Positions 52,659 through 60,779 of a stretch of 64,000 bases of DNA are shown piece by piece (the stretch's first letter is position 1; every line of letters begins with the position of its first letter). The DNA lies in the NCBI GenBank assembly GCA_035546855.1, contig DASZVY010000045.1, positions 62,001-126,000 of the forward strand, given 5' to 3'. The DNA is from Nitrobacter sp035546855. Its GTDB lineage: Bacteria; Pseudomonadota; Alphaproteobacteria; Rhizobiales; Xanthobacteraceae. A program made the position numbers and the translations under genes. The notes beneath the pieces are model-generated. The model searched no databases, was not told where the DNA came from, and saw only the letters and a program-made list of their open reading frames with translations.

Positions 52659-53339
52659 ATGGCGACGATTCCACATCGATCGAGTTTTGTCCGCTGCATC
52701 GGATTAATGGCGGCCACAGCGATGCTGACGGCTGCGCCGCGTGCCGAGGCCGTGTCGCTGGCCGGCAGCCGGACCGCGATGACATCCGAGGCGCCGATTC
52801 GCACGGTGCAGTTCCATGGTCATCACGGTGGCGGACACGGCGGCGGCCACGGTGGTGGATTTCGCGGCGGTGGCTTTCATGGCGGAGGTTTTCATGGCGG
52901 CGGGTTTCACGCAGCCCCCCGCGCTTTCCATGGCGGAGGTTTTCATGCCTCACGTCCCGCTTTTGCCGGCGGTCTCAGGCATGGTCCAGTATTCCGTCAT
53001 GGCGGCGGTCTTCATCGCGCGCCGGTCTTTGCCGGGCACCGCGCCTATGGGCCCGCGCGGTTCTATCGGCATCATCATCGCTACTTCAGGCCTCGGGTCT
53101 ATGGCCCGCTTTTTTACGGTTACACCAGCCCCTATTATTACGGCTACGCGCCGGTCTACTATTATGGGCCGCGGCGTTTCTGCCGCATGATCTGGACCCA
53201 TCACGGCCTGCGCAGGGTTTGTCACTATCGGCCCTGGCACCGCCATTGGCGGCATCATCATTGGCGTCGCCACCACTGGCATTCGCACCGATGGCACCAT
53301 CACCATCATCCTCGCAGCTATCACCACCGGCGCCACTAA
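52659..53339 (+). CDS. Secreted Gly/His/Tyr-rich protein with tandem GGGFH repeats
   Basis: This 226-residue protein has a signal peptide (IGLMAATAMLTAAPRAEA). A repetitive middle follows: HGHHGGGHGGGHGGGFRGG, then GGGFHGGGFHGGGFHAAPR, then aromatic segments (YRHHHRYFRPRVYGPLFYGYTS), YYYGYAPVYYYG and a His-Trp-Arg tail (HWRRHHWHSHRWHHHHH). The His/Gly density resembles metal-chelating or surface-film proteins. The tandem DNA repeats make recombinational length change likely. Family unknown; ATG 52659 follows an SD-like ggagg. Confidence 0.75.
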   Translation: MATIPHRSSFVRCIGLMAATAMLTAAPRAEAVSLAGSRTAMTSEAPIRTVQFHGHHGGGHGGGHGGGFRGGGFHGGGFHGGGFHAAPRAFHGGGFHASRPAFAGGLRHGPVFRHGGGLHRAPVFAGHRAYGPARFYRHHHRYFRPRVYGPLFYGYTSPYYYGYAPVYYYGPRRFCRMIWTHHGLRRVCHYRPWHRHWRHHHWRRHHWHSHRWHHHHHPRSYHHRRH

Positions 53340-53659
53340 AGCGGGATGACATGAGGTTGAATCACCATCATCGCGGGGAGCCCAAGGGCAACGCGCAGCG
53401 GTGTCCCGGAGCGACGAAGCAATTCCCCCACCCTAACCCTCTCTTGCTTGCGGGGGAGGGAAGGGAGGGGCTCTGGATCGCTTTGCGGAGCCTGTCATCG
53501 GGCGGCCTCATGGCGCGGCGAAGACGCGCGCGCTTGCGGCGCCGACCCGTTGGCTCGCAATGACAGCGCGGGCTGGTTCAACCCACCTTCCACGACCTGA
53601 CGATGGCATCGTATCCGCCGCGGCGGTTACGATGCGTGGCGCGTGATCATGCGGAGGTT
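53340..53659. other. Intergenic region with a diverged repeat
   Basis: About 320 bases separate the convergent His-rich and YcaQ-like genes. At 53430-53475 there is a C-rich/G-rich inverted tract (CCCCCACCCTAACCCTCTC ... GGGGGAGGGAAGGGAGGGG) of a second repeat type, different from the GTCAT family. The rest shows no gene, and the GTCATTG-like remnants near 53560 are not convincing. Confidence 0.55.
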
Positions 53660-54832
53660 TCAATCGCCGAGCTGAAATCGTTCGAAGCGGTGCAACTCCT
53701 CCTCGATGAGGGGTTTGAGCGCACCGCGCGACACGGCAGGCTTTCGTGCGGCGGCCGCGCCGGCCCATGTCCATTTCTGCATCAGGACCTTTCGGGCGGC
53801 ACGATCGGTCTTGAGGTCGAGCGCGGCGACGATCTGGTCGCCGACCAGAACCGGTAGTGCGAAATAACCGAGCTTGCGTTTCTCTTTCGGCACATAGGCC
53901 TCGAAGCGGTGCTCATAACCAAAGATCAAATGCGTCCGTTTGCGCTGGATGATCAGCGGATCGAACGGCGACAGGATGTGGACGAGTTCCGGATCGGTGC
54001 CGCCGGGGGCCTCGAGCGTCGCGGGCGCGGCCCAATGCTCCTGCTTGCCCGCGCCCTCGAGTGCGACCGGCACCAGTTCGCCCCGGCGCACGCGGGCCTC
54101 GATCAGCTTGCGCACGTCGGCCTTGCGAGGCGCGTCGAGATGGCAGATCGACTCGAGCGAAACGACCCCTTGCGCACGTAGCGCCCGATCGAGCAGATAG
54201 GCCGTGATCTCGCCGCGCGAAGCCGCCTTCGGCATTTTCCCCCAGCCGAAATGGCGCAAGGTCAGGTCGTAGGTCTTGAGCATACCCGCGCGGGCGCTAA
54301 CCGTCAGCCTTCCTTCATAGAAGGCCAGTTGCAGGGCCCGCTTTGACGGCTTGCGGCTGGCCCATTCGTGATCCTTCTCGACCAATACGTCGTCGTCGAT
54401 GTCGCGGATCGACAGCGGTCCCGTTTTGACCAACCGCATGACCTTGCGCGTATCGGCTGGCGTCACTGCGGCGAACCAGCGATGGCCCTCGCGGCGGTGC
54501 AGCCTCATGTCGGGAATGAAAAACCGGAAGTCATGCGTCGGCACATAGGCCAGTGCATGGGTCCAGTATTCGAAGACGCTTTTGTCAGCGCTCTGCGCTT
54601 GCCGGAGATCCGCGCGGCGGTAGGCCGGCATCCGCGTGAACAGGATGTGGTGGTGGCAGCGCTCGATGACATTGATGGTATCGATCTGCACATAACCGAG
54701 ATGGGCGATGGCGTCGGCCACGGCTTGCGGCCCCGCGCCAAACGGCGCGCGCGCGTCGAGCCGCTGCGCCCGCAGCCAGATGCGGCGGGCGGCTGCGGTT
54801 GAGAGAGGCTGGGCTTGCGGGTGGCGGGGCAT
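53660..54832 (-). CDS. YcaQ/AlkX-type winged-helix DNA glycosylase
   Basis: This 390-residue protein belongs to the HTH_42 family that unhooks DNA interstrand crosslinks. The catalytic QxD motif is QID at residues 49-51 (LGYVQIDT), followed by CHHHILFTRMPAYR. The winged-helix repeats (about 140-290; LSIRDIDDDVLV, RGEITAYLLDRALR, LESICHLDAPRKADVRKLIE) and the C-terminal LSPFDPLIIQRKRT, FEAYVPKEKRKLGYFALPVL complete it. Length is standard. It may repair bulky N-alkylated bases. No neighbour is linked in function. Confidence 0.88.
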   Translation of the reverse strand: MPRHPQAQPLSTAAARRIWLRAQRLDARAPFGAGPQAVADAIAHLGYVQIDTINVIERCHHHILFTRMPAYRRADLRQAQSADKSVFEYWTHALAYVPTHDFRFFIPDMRLHRREGHRWFAAVTPADTRKVMRLVKTGPLSIRDIDDDVLVEKDHEWASRKPSKRALQLAFYEGRLTVSARAGMLKTYDLTLRHFGWGKMPKAASRGEITAYLLDRALRAQGVVSLESICHLDAPRKADVRKLIEARVRRGELVPVALEGAGKQEHWAAPATLEAPGGTDPELVHILSPFDPLIIQRKRTHLIFGYEHRFEAYVPKEKRKLGYFALPVLVGDQIVAALDLKTDRAARKVLMQKWTWAGAAAARKPAVSRGALKPLIEEELHRFERFQLGD

Positions 54833-54928
54833 TTTCGACCGGCGTTCCGGCCCTCAACGAATGTCGGAGCCTCACGCCAGTGTAGCCGGATTCGTGGCGG
54901 GGCGTGCGGCGCTCCATCGCCATATCCG

Positions 54929-55498
54929 TCAGAGCGGCAGGCGCGCTTTCTTCGTCGCGTCGTAGACTTCAATCCGCAGGATCGGAAAGCGCGCCTTCAA
55001 TTCGGTGCCGGCCTGCTTGGCCTGCGCCAGCGTCTCGAACTGGTTCTTGAAGTGACCATCGACCAGAATCGCGAAACCCTCCGCCGGCGGGATATCCGCA
55101 CGCGGTGGGGATTTCGGCGCGGCGATCGGCGGTTTGGGGGTGATTGTCGGCGCTTTGGGTGGCGTTGCGGTCGATGAAGGCGGAGCCGGTGATACGGCGG
55201 ACGCGGGCGGAGACGTCCTTGCCGTCGGCAGCGTTCGAGGCAGGCTCGACGCAACGCCGGCTGACCGCACCAGCGGCTGCACGTCGGGCTTGACGGCCTT
55301 GGCGGCCGATGCCGGCGTTGCCGTCTTCAGAACTCTGCCCGTGTTCTTGCTGGCCGAGGGCCGCGCCGCCTTGGTCTTCGTCGCAACCGGCTTGGCAGCC
55401 TGCTTCGCGGCCTTCCTGACGGGCGTCTTTGTTTTCGCAACGGAACGCGGCGCTTTCGCTGCCCTGGGGGCAGAAGCTTTGGTCTTGGCTTTTTTCAT
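54929..55498 (-). CDS. Histone-H1-like Lys/Ala/Pro-rich protein with small C-terminal domain
   Basis: This 189-residue protein has three parts: residues 1-75 are Lys/Ala-rich (SAPRAAKAPRSVAKT, KAAKQAAKPVAT), 75-135 are Pro/Thr/Ser-rich, and 135-189 form a folded domain (GFAILVDGHFKNQFETLAQAKQAGTEL, then RFPILRIEVYDATKKARLPL). The basic part resembles histone H1-like bacterial DNA-binding tails. The last domain has no name I can give. It starts 6 bases after the acetoacetyl-CoA synthetase stop, so it is probably in the same operon, which suggests a granule or nucleoid role. Confidence 0.72.
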   Translation of the reverse strand: MKKAKTKASAPRAAKAPRSVAKTKTPVRKAAKQAAKPVATKTKAARPSASKNTGRVLKTATPASAAKAVKPDVQPLVRSAGVASSLPRTLPTARTSPPASAVSPAPPSSTATPPKAPTITPKPPIAAPKSPPRADIPPAEGFAILVDGHFKNQFETLAQAKQAGTELKARFPILRIEVYDATKKARLPL

Positions 55499-55504
55499 GA
55501 TGGA

Positions 55505-57517
55505 TTAGGACTGCCGCGATTTCGCGGCAAACGCAATATACCAATCGAGGCAGGCGGGATTCGCCATCGCGTCCCTGTTAATGACTTTATCGATGGGGTG
55601 TCCGAGCAACAGTTTCTTGATCGGAAGTTCCTGTTTCTTGCCCGACAGCGTGCGCGGAATTTCCGGAACCGCGAAAATTGCGTTGGGAAGGAACCGGCGC
55701 GACACACCCGTCTCGATCGCGCGATTGATCTTCTGCTTCATCGCCTCGTCGAGCGCGATGCCCTCGCGCAATACCACGAACGCGGGCATATAACTCTCCC
55801 GGCCGAGGTATTCGAGATCGACCACCATCGAGTCCAGCACTTCGGGCAGCGCCTCGATCGCGGAATAAATTTCGCTCGTGCCCATGCGCAGGCCGTGGCG
55901 ATTGATGGTGGCGTCGCTGCGGCCATAGATGATGCATGTGCCGTCGCGATTGATCCTGAGCCAGTCGCCGTGCCGCCAGACGCCGGGATAGGTATCGAAG
56001 TAGCTTGAGCGATAGCGGGCATCGCCGGGATCGTTCCAGAAGCGAAGCGGCATCGAGGGCAGCGGTTCGGTGCAGACGAGCTCACCGACCTCGTCGATCA
56101 CGCTATTGCCCGCTTCATCGAACGCTTCGACGGCATTGCCGAGGCAGCGGCATTGCATGGTGCCCGGCCGTTGCGGCAGTTCCCGGCAGGCGCCGATGAA
56201 GGCCCCGGCGAAGTCGGTCCCGCCGGACATATTAGCCCAGAACATATCGGCCTGCGCCGTGCTGCCGTTGATTTTCGACAATGCGGCGAAGCGGGTGTTG
56301 AACCAGGTCTGGGTGTCCTCGCTCAGCGGTGAACCGGTCGAGCCGAGGATGCGCAGCCGGGACAGGTCGCCGGCGGCGGCGAGATCGATATCAGCCTTGG
56401 TGCAGTTCGCGAAGAAGGCGGCGCCGGCACCGAAGATCGTCACCTTGGCGTCGGCGACGAAGCGCCAGAGGGTGGTCCAGTCCGGCTTCTCCTTCATTCC
56501 GGCAGGACTGCCATCGAAGACGCAGCAGGTCGTCCCGTTGAGCAGGCCCGCGACCTGACAGTTCCACATGATCCAGCCTGTGGAGCTGTACCAGTGATAG
56601 CGCTCGCCGAACGAGTTCGGATCGTAACTGCAGCCGATGTCGTTGTGCAGCACGTTGAGCGGCAACCCGACGATCACGATGCCGCCGTGGCTGTGCACGA
56701 TCGGTTTGGGCAGGCCGGTGGTGCCGCTGGAATAGACGATCCACAGGGGATGATCGAACGGCAGCCACTCCGGTTCGAACGTGTCGATTTCGGGATTGTC
56801 GGCGCGCAGGATGTCGGAGAGGAGGGCGTCCGCCCCGGTGGCGGACGCGCCGTGCAAAATGAAGTGTTGGACGCTCGGCAAGGCGTCGCGGAGCGTCGCG
56901 ATCACGTCGGAGCGATCATGGCGGCGGCCGGCATAGGTGACCGCGTCGGTCGCGATCAGCACCTTGGGCTCGATCTGCTTGAAGCGGTCGAGGACGGCCG
57001 GCGCGGCCATGTCGGGCGCGCAGAGACTCCAGATGGCTCCGATGCTGGCGGTGGCGAGAAACGCCACGATGGTTTCGGGAACGTTGGGAAGATAGGCGGC
57101 GACGCGGTCGCCCTTTCCGACGCCCTGCGCGCGCAGATGCAGGGCCAGCGCAAACGCCCTGCGCTGCAGGTCGCGCCAGCTTGTTTCAAGCAGCTTGCCG
57201 TCTTCGCCGGCACTGATGAGCGCGGGCACGCCGGCCGCCTCGGCAGGTGCAACATGCCGCAGCACCTGGCGCGCGTAGTTGACCGATGCGCCGGGAAACC
57301 AGACCGCGCCAGGCATCTTGCGATCCGCGAGCACCGCGCGATGCGGTGTCGGCGACTGCAGCTCGAAATAATCCCAGATGCTCTGCCAGAAGGCGTCGAG
57401 GTCGCGCACGGACCACTGCCGCAGCGCTTCATAGTCGGCGAAGGCGAGGCCACGCGTTTCGCCGAGCCAGCGGCGATACTTCGACATCAGCGGAATGTAG
57501 GGCGGCGGAGTGGTCAT
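55505..57517 (-). CDS. Acetoacetyl-CoA synthetase
   Basis: This 670-residue ANL ligase makes acetoacetyl-CoA from acetoacetate, ATP and CoA, used for ketone or polyhydroxybutyrate metabolism. Signatures: PLWIVYSSGTTGLPKPIVHSHGG (P-loop), FGERYHWYSSTGWIMWN, TGSPLSEDTQTWF, the A8 hinge WLRINRDGTCIIYGRSDATINRHGLRMGTSEIYSAIEALPEV, and the A10 Lys region RTLSGKKQELPIKKLL. The N-terminus matches the long acetoacetyl-CoA synthetase group. The gene that follows (54929) is coupled. Confidence 0.93.
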   Translation of the reverse strand: MTTPPPYIPLMSKYRRWLGETRGLAFADYEALRQWSVRDLDAFWQSIWDYFELQSPTPHRAVLADRKMPGAVWFPGASVNYARQVLRHVAPAEAAGVPALISAGEDGKLLETSWRDLQRRAFALALHLRAQGVGKGDRVAAYLPNVPETIVAFLATASIGAIWSLCAPDMAAPAVLDRFKQIEPKVLIATDAVTYAGRRHDRSDVIATLRDALPSVQHFILHGASATGADALLSDILRADNPEIDTFEPEWLPFDHPLWIVYSSGTTGLPKPIVHSHGGIVIVGLPLNVLHNDIGCSYDPNSFGERYHWYSSTGWIMWNCQVAGLLNGTTCCVFDGSPAGMKEKPDWTTLWRFVADAKVTIFGAGAAFFANCTKADIDLAAAGDLSRLRILGSTGSPLSEDTQTWFNTRFAALSKINGSTAQADMFWANMSGGTDFAGAFIGACRELPQRPGTMQCRCLGNAVEAFDEAGNSVIDEVGELVCTEPLPSMPLRFWNDPGDARYRSSYFDTYPGVWRHGDWLRINRDGTCIIYGRSDATINRHGLRMGTSEIYSAIEALPEVLDSMVVDLEYLGRESYMPAFVVLREGIALDEAMKQKINRAIETGVSRRFLPNAIFAVPEIPRTLSGKKQELPIKKLLLGHPIDKVINRDAMANPACLDWYIAFAAKSRQS

Positions 57518-57541
57518 GGTGCGGCTGTCACTGGATCATGC

Positions 57542-57617
57542 GTCATTGCCGGACTTGATCCGGCAATCCATCTCAAGGAAAAAGAAGATGGATGCCCGGG
57601 TCAAGCCCGGGCATGAC
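57542..57617. repeat. REP-like palindromic element, class A (short)
   Basis: It begins GTCATTGCCGGACTTGATCC and ends AAGCCCGGGCATGAC, with GGCAATCCATCTC and GATGGATGCCCG arms. It is 76 bp and lies between the leuC stop and the start of the acetoacetyl-CoA synthetase gene. Confidence 0.88.
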
Positions 57618-57631
57618 GTTTGAACCGGATG

Positions 57632-59053
57632 TCACGTCCACTCGCGGACGTCGACGAAGTGCCCTGCGATTGCCGCCGCTGCCGCCATTGCCGGCGACAC
57701 GAGGTGCGTGCGGCCCTTGAAGCCCTGCCGGCCCTCGAAGTTGCGGTTCGAGGTCGAGGCGCAGCGCTCTTCCGGCTTCAGCTTGTCGGGATTCATCGCA
57801 AGGCACATCGAGCAGCCCGGCTCGCGCCATTCAAAGCCCGCCTTGATGAAGATCTTGTCGAGGCCCTCGGCTTCCGCCTGCTCCTTCACGATGCCGGAGC
57901 CCGGCACGATCATGGCGTTGACGTTGGCGTTCACCGTCTTGCCCGCGGCGATCTTGGCGGCGGCGCGCAAGTCCTCGATGCGCCCGTTGGTGCAGGAGCC
58001 GATAAAGACGCGGTCGAGCTTGATGTCGGTGATTTTGGTTCCGGCGGCGAGACCCATGTAATGCAGCGCGCGCTCCTTGGAGAGGCGCTTCGCTTCGTCG
58101 GCGATGTCGGCAGGATCAGGCACCTTGCCGGTCACCGAGATGACGTCTTCGGGCGAGGTGCCCCAGGTGACGATCGGCGGCAGCTTGGCGGCGTCGAGAC
58201 GAATTTCATGGTCGAAGTGCGCGCCGTCGTCGCTGCGCAGCTTCTCCCAGTAGCGCATCGCGGCATCCCAGTCGGCGCCCTTCGGCGACTTCGGGCGGCC
58301 CTTCAGGAATTCATAGGCCTTCTCGTCGGGCGCGACGAGGCCGGCGCGGGCGCCGCCTTCGATCGACATATTGCAGACGGTCATGCGGCCTTCCATGGTC
58401 AGCGCGCGGATGGCGTCGCCGGCATATTCCAGCACGTAGCCGGTGCCGCCGGCGGTGCCGATCTCGCCGATGATGGCCAGGATGATATCCTTGGCGGTGA
58501 CGCCGTCCGGCAGCTTGCCGTCGACGACGGCGCGCATGTTCTTCGCCTTCTTCTGGATCAGCGTCTGCGTCGCCAGCACGTGCTCGACCTCGGAGGTGCC
58601 GATGCCGTGCGCCAGGGCGCCGAACGCGCCGTGGGTCGAGGTATGGCTGTCGCCGCAGACGATCGTCGTTCCGGGCAGGGTAAAGCCCTGCTCCGGGCCG
58701 ATCACGTGGACGATGCCCTGCCGCTTGTCGAACTCGTTATAATACTCGATGCCGAAGTCCCTGGCGTTCTTCGCCAGCGCCTCGATCTGCTCGATGCTCT
58801 CAGGGTCGGGATTGGGCTTGGTGCGGTCGGTGGTCGGCACGTTGTGATCGACAACGGCGAGCGTCTTCTCCGGTGCGTGCACCTTGCGGCCGGTCATGCG
58901 CAGGCCTTCGAATGCCTGCGGGCTCGTGACTTCATGCACGAGGTGGCGGTCGATGTAGAGCAGGCAGGTGCCGTCGTCGGCTTCGTGAACCAGATGGTCG
59001 TTCCAGATCTTGTCGTAGAGCGTTGTCGGTTTGGACGTTGTCGATTTGGACAT
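57632..59053 (-). CDS. leuC: 3-isopropylmalate dehydratase large subunit
   Basis: This 473-residue [4Fe-4S] aconitase-family subunit pairs with LeuD. Motifs: LYIDRHLVHEVTSPQAFEGLR, AVVDHNVPTTDR, IVCGDSHTSTHGAFGALAHGIGTSEVEHV, and the cluster cysteines in FIGSCTNGRIEDL and EPGCSMCLAMN. The C-terminus (SNRNFEGRQGFKGRTHLVSPAMAAAAAI) is canonical. The open frame reaches 59068; the ATG at 59053 is the family start. It lies beyond the rplS gene in the same direction. Confidence 0.97.
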   Translation of the reverse strand: MSKSTTSKPTTLYDKIWNDHLVHEADDGTCLLYIDRHLVHEVTSPQAFEGLRMTGRKVHAPEKTLAVVDHNVPTTDRTKPNPDPESIEQIEALAKNARDFGIEYYNEFDKRQGIVHVIGPEQGFTLPGTTIVCGDSHTSTHGAFGALAHGIGTSEVEHVLATQTLIQKKAKNMRAVVDGKLPDGVTAKDIILAIIGEIGTAGGTGYVLEYAGDAIRALTMEGRMTVCNMSIEGGARAGLVAPDEKAYEFLKGRPKSPKGADWDAAMRYWEKLRSDDGAHFDHEIRLDAAKLPPIVTWGTSPEDVISVTGKVPDPADIADEAKRLSKERALHYMGLAAGTKITDIKLDRVFIGSCTNGRIEDLRAAAKIAAGKTVNANVNAMIVPGSGIVKEQAEAEGLDKIFIKAGFEWREPGCSMCLAMNPDKLKPEERCASTSNRNFEGRQGFKGRTHLVSPAMAAAAAIAGHFVDVREWT

Positions 59054-59134
59054 GGACGTGAACCTCAAGGGAATTTTCTGAATAGGCTGCGCGGAAAACG
59101 CGCGAGGCGAATGGCTGACGAGAGTGGCGCGGCG

Positions 59135-59281
59135 TCAGGCCGCGCGGCTAAGCTCCGACGTCGCGGATGTCGCGAACCGTCCGAAGAAGCGGCCGGGCAG
59201 GCGGCTGCGGTCGTCGATCACGATGCGCGACGGGCCGATCCCCAGGTTGGTCTGATCTGGAACCATTCCATCTTCTAACAT
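59135..59281 (-). CDS. Candidate 48-residue small protein between rplS and leuC
   Basis: On the - strand ATG 59281 opens a frame that ends TGA at 59135: MLEDGMVPDQTNLGIGPS, then RIVIDDRSRLPGRFFGR, then FATSATSELSRAA. From codon 11 onward nearly every third base is G or C (about 33 of 36), the bias of real genes here. A second ATG (59266) is a possible start. It fills the gap between rplS and leuC on their strand. I know no function; RFFGRF and the basic/hydroxyl end suggest a small, possibly membrane-associated or ribosome-related peptide. Confidence 0.45.
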   Translation of the reverse strand: MLEDGMVPDQTNLGIGPSRIVIDDRSRLPGRFFGRFATSATSELSRAA

Positions 59282-59356
59282 GGCCGCATCTGCCGCGACA
59301 ATCGAGCGATCGCGCTGCGGTGGTCTGCATCGGAGAGATAAGCGCGCGCCGGCAAC

Positions 59357-59384
59357 AAAAAAGCGCGGCTCGCGCCGCGCTTTC
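59357..59384 (-). terminator. Terminator after rplS
   Basis: AAAGCGCGGC-TCGC-GCCGCGCTTT forms the hairpin; on the - strand it is followed by TTTTTTGTTG. It lies 23 bases after the rplS stop, between rplS and the small ORF. Confidence 0.92.
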
Positions 59385-59407
59385 GGAAGCTCCGCAGGGT
59401 GGCGCGC

Positions 59408-59788
59408 TCAGCTCGCCTCAGCCTGCTGCTTGTCCTGCTTCTCGACGATGCGGGCCGACTTGCCGCGCAGGTTGCGAAGGTAATAGAGCTTGGCGCGGCG
59501 CACCTTGCCGCGGCGCACCACCTTGATCGAGTCGATCATCGGAGAGAGCAGCGGAAACACGCGCTCGACGCCCTCGCCGTAAGAAATCTTGCGCACGGTG
59601 AAGCTCTCATTGAGGCCGCCGCCGGAACGGCCGATGCAGACGCCCTCATAGGCCTGCACGCGGGTGCGCTCGCCTTCGACGACCTTGACGTTGACGATCA
59701 CCGTGTCGCCGGGTCCAAAGTCCGGGATGGTTTTGGTGGCGGACAGTCTGTCGAACTGCTCTTTTTCGAGCTGCTGAATGATGTTCAT
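59408..59788 (-). CDS. rplS: 50S ribosomal protein L19
   Basis: This 126-residue protein sits at the 30S-50S interface. The family sequence is clear: IIQQLEKEQFDRL, FGPGDTVIVNVKVVEGERTRVQAYEGVCIGRSGGGLNESFTVRKISYGEGVERVFPLLSPMIDSIKVVRRGKVRRAKLYYLRNLRGKSARI. The C-terminal EKQDKQQAEAS tail is the usual variable end. It is the last gene of the ffh-rpsP-rimM-trmD-rplS group and has a terminator after it. Confidence 0.98.
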   Translation of the reverse strand: MNIIQQLEKEQFDRLSATKTIPDFGPGDTVIVNVKVVEGERTRVQAYEGVCIGRSGGGLNESFTVRKISYGEGVERVFPLLSPMIDSIKVVRRGKVRRAKLYYLRNLRGKSARIVEKQDKQQAEAS

Positions 59789-59892
59789 TGCAAATCTCCA
59801 TCGGCGGCGCGCCCGGCCGGTGAGGGGGCTGCGCGAAACTCATGATCCATTTCGCGGATTTGGCGCTCCTATACGGCAAAGCCGGCCCGTTG

Positions 59893-60612
59893 TCACCCGC
59901 CTGTCGTGCCTTTTGGCGGATTTTGGTTGCTCCTCGCGGCCCAGAGGTCCGGCCGTCGGGCCTTGGTCAGGGCCTCCGCCTCGGCGCGCCGCCAGGCCGC
60001 CACCTTGCCATGGTCGCCGGAGAGCAGAATGCTCGGGATTGGCCGGCCCTCGAAATCCTGCGGCCGGGTGTAGTGCGGGTATTCCAGCAACCCCTTGGAA
60101 AAGCTCTCGTCCTCCCCGGATTCGGGTTTGCCCATGACGCCGGGCAAAAGCCGCACGCAGGCATCGATTACCGCCATGGCGGCGATCTCGCCGCCCGAGA
60201 GCACGTAGTCGCCGATCGAGACCTCTTCGAGGTCGCGCGCGTCGATCACCCGCTGGTCGATGCCCTCGAACCGGCCGCAGACAATGAGGGGACCCGGTCC
60301 GGACGCCAGCGCCGCCACCCGCGACTGGGTCAATGGCCGACCTCGGGGACTCATCAGGAGACGGGGTCGGTCAGCCGAAACATTAGCTAAATCAATGGCC
60401 TTCGCCAGAATGTCAGCCCGCAGCACCATGCCGGGACCGCCACCGGCGGGGGTATCGTCGACGCTGCGGTGGCGGTCGGTGGCGGAATCCCGGATGTCGC
60501 GGACCTCGAGCGCCCACAGCCCGGAGGCCAGTGCCTTCCCGGCCAGGCTGACGCCGAGCGGCCCCGGGAACATCTCGGGAAACAGGGTGAGAACAGTGGC
60601 GCGCCAGGTCAT
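59893..60612 (-). CDS. trmD: tRNA (guanine-N1-)-methyltransferase
   Basis: This 239-residue SPOUT-class enzyme methylates G37 of certain tRNAs and prevents frameshifting. Motifs: LTLFPEMFPGPLGVSL, DDTPAGGGPGMVLRADI, LMSPRGRPLTQ, IVCGRFEGIDQRVID with EEVSIGDYVLSGGEIAAMAVIDACVRLLPGV, forming the SAM knot. The tail EGRPIPSILLSGDHGKVAAWR follows. The last 20 residues are variable. It is separated from rimM by a repeat element. The start at 60612 is the only candidate. Confidence 0.97.
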   Translation of the reverse strand: MTWRATVLTLFPEMFPGPLGVSLAGKALASGLWALEVRDIRDSATDRHRSVDDTPAGGGPGMVLRADILAKAIDLANVSADRPRLLMSPRGRPLTQSRVAALASGPGPLIVCGRFEGIDQRVIDARDLEEVSIGDYVLSGGEIAAMAVIDACVRLLPGVMGKPESGEDESFSKGLLEYPHYTRPQDFEGRPIPSILLSGDHGKVAAWRRAEAEALTKARRPDLWAARSNQNPPKGTTGG

Positions 60613-60638
60613 CGATAACAGCCGGTAACTGAGGAACC

Positions 60639-60758
60639 GTCATGGCCGGGCTGGTCCCGGCCATCCACGTCTTGAGACAGAGAAAGACAGACGTGGATGC
60701 CCGGCACAATGGGCCTGTGCTCGGGCCGGCGAAGCCGGACCCGAGTGCCGGACATGAC
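60639..60758. repeat. REP-like palindromic element, class A, inside the rimM-trmD gap
   Basis: It begins GTCATGGCCGGGCTGGTCC and ends GTGCCGGACATGAC, with CCACGTCTTG and CAGACGTGG arms and an extra GC-rich hairpin (TCGGGCCGGCGAAGCCGG). It lies in the ribosomal operon between rimM and trmD. Confidence 0.88.
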
Positions 60759-60779
60759 GAAGGTATAGAACCTAGTTTG

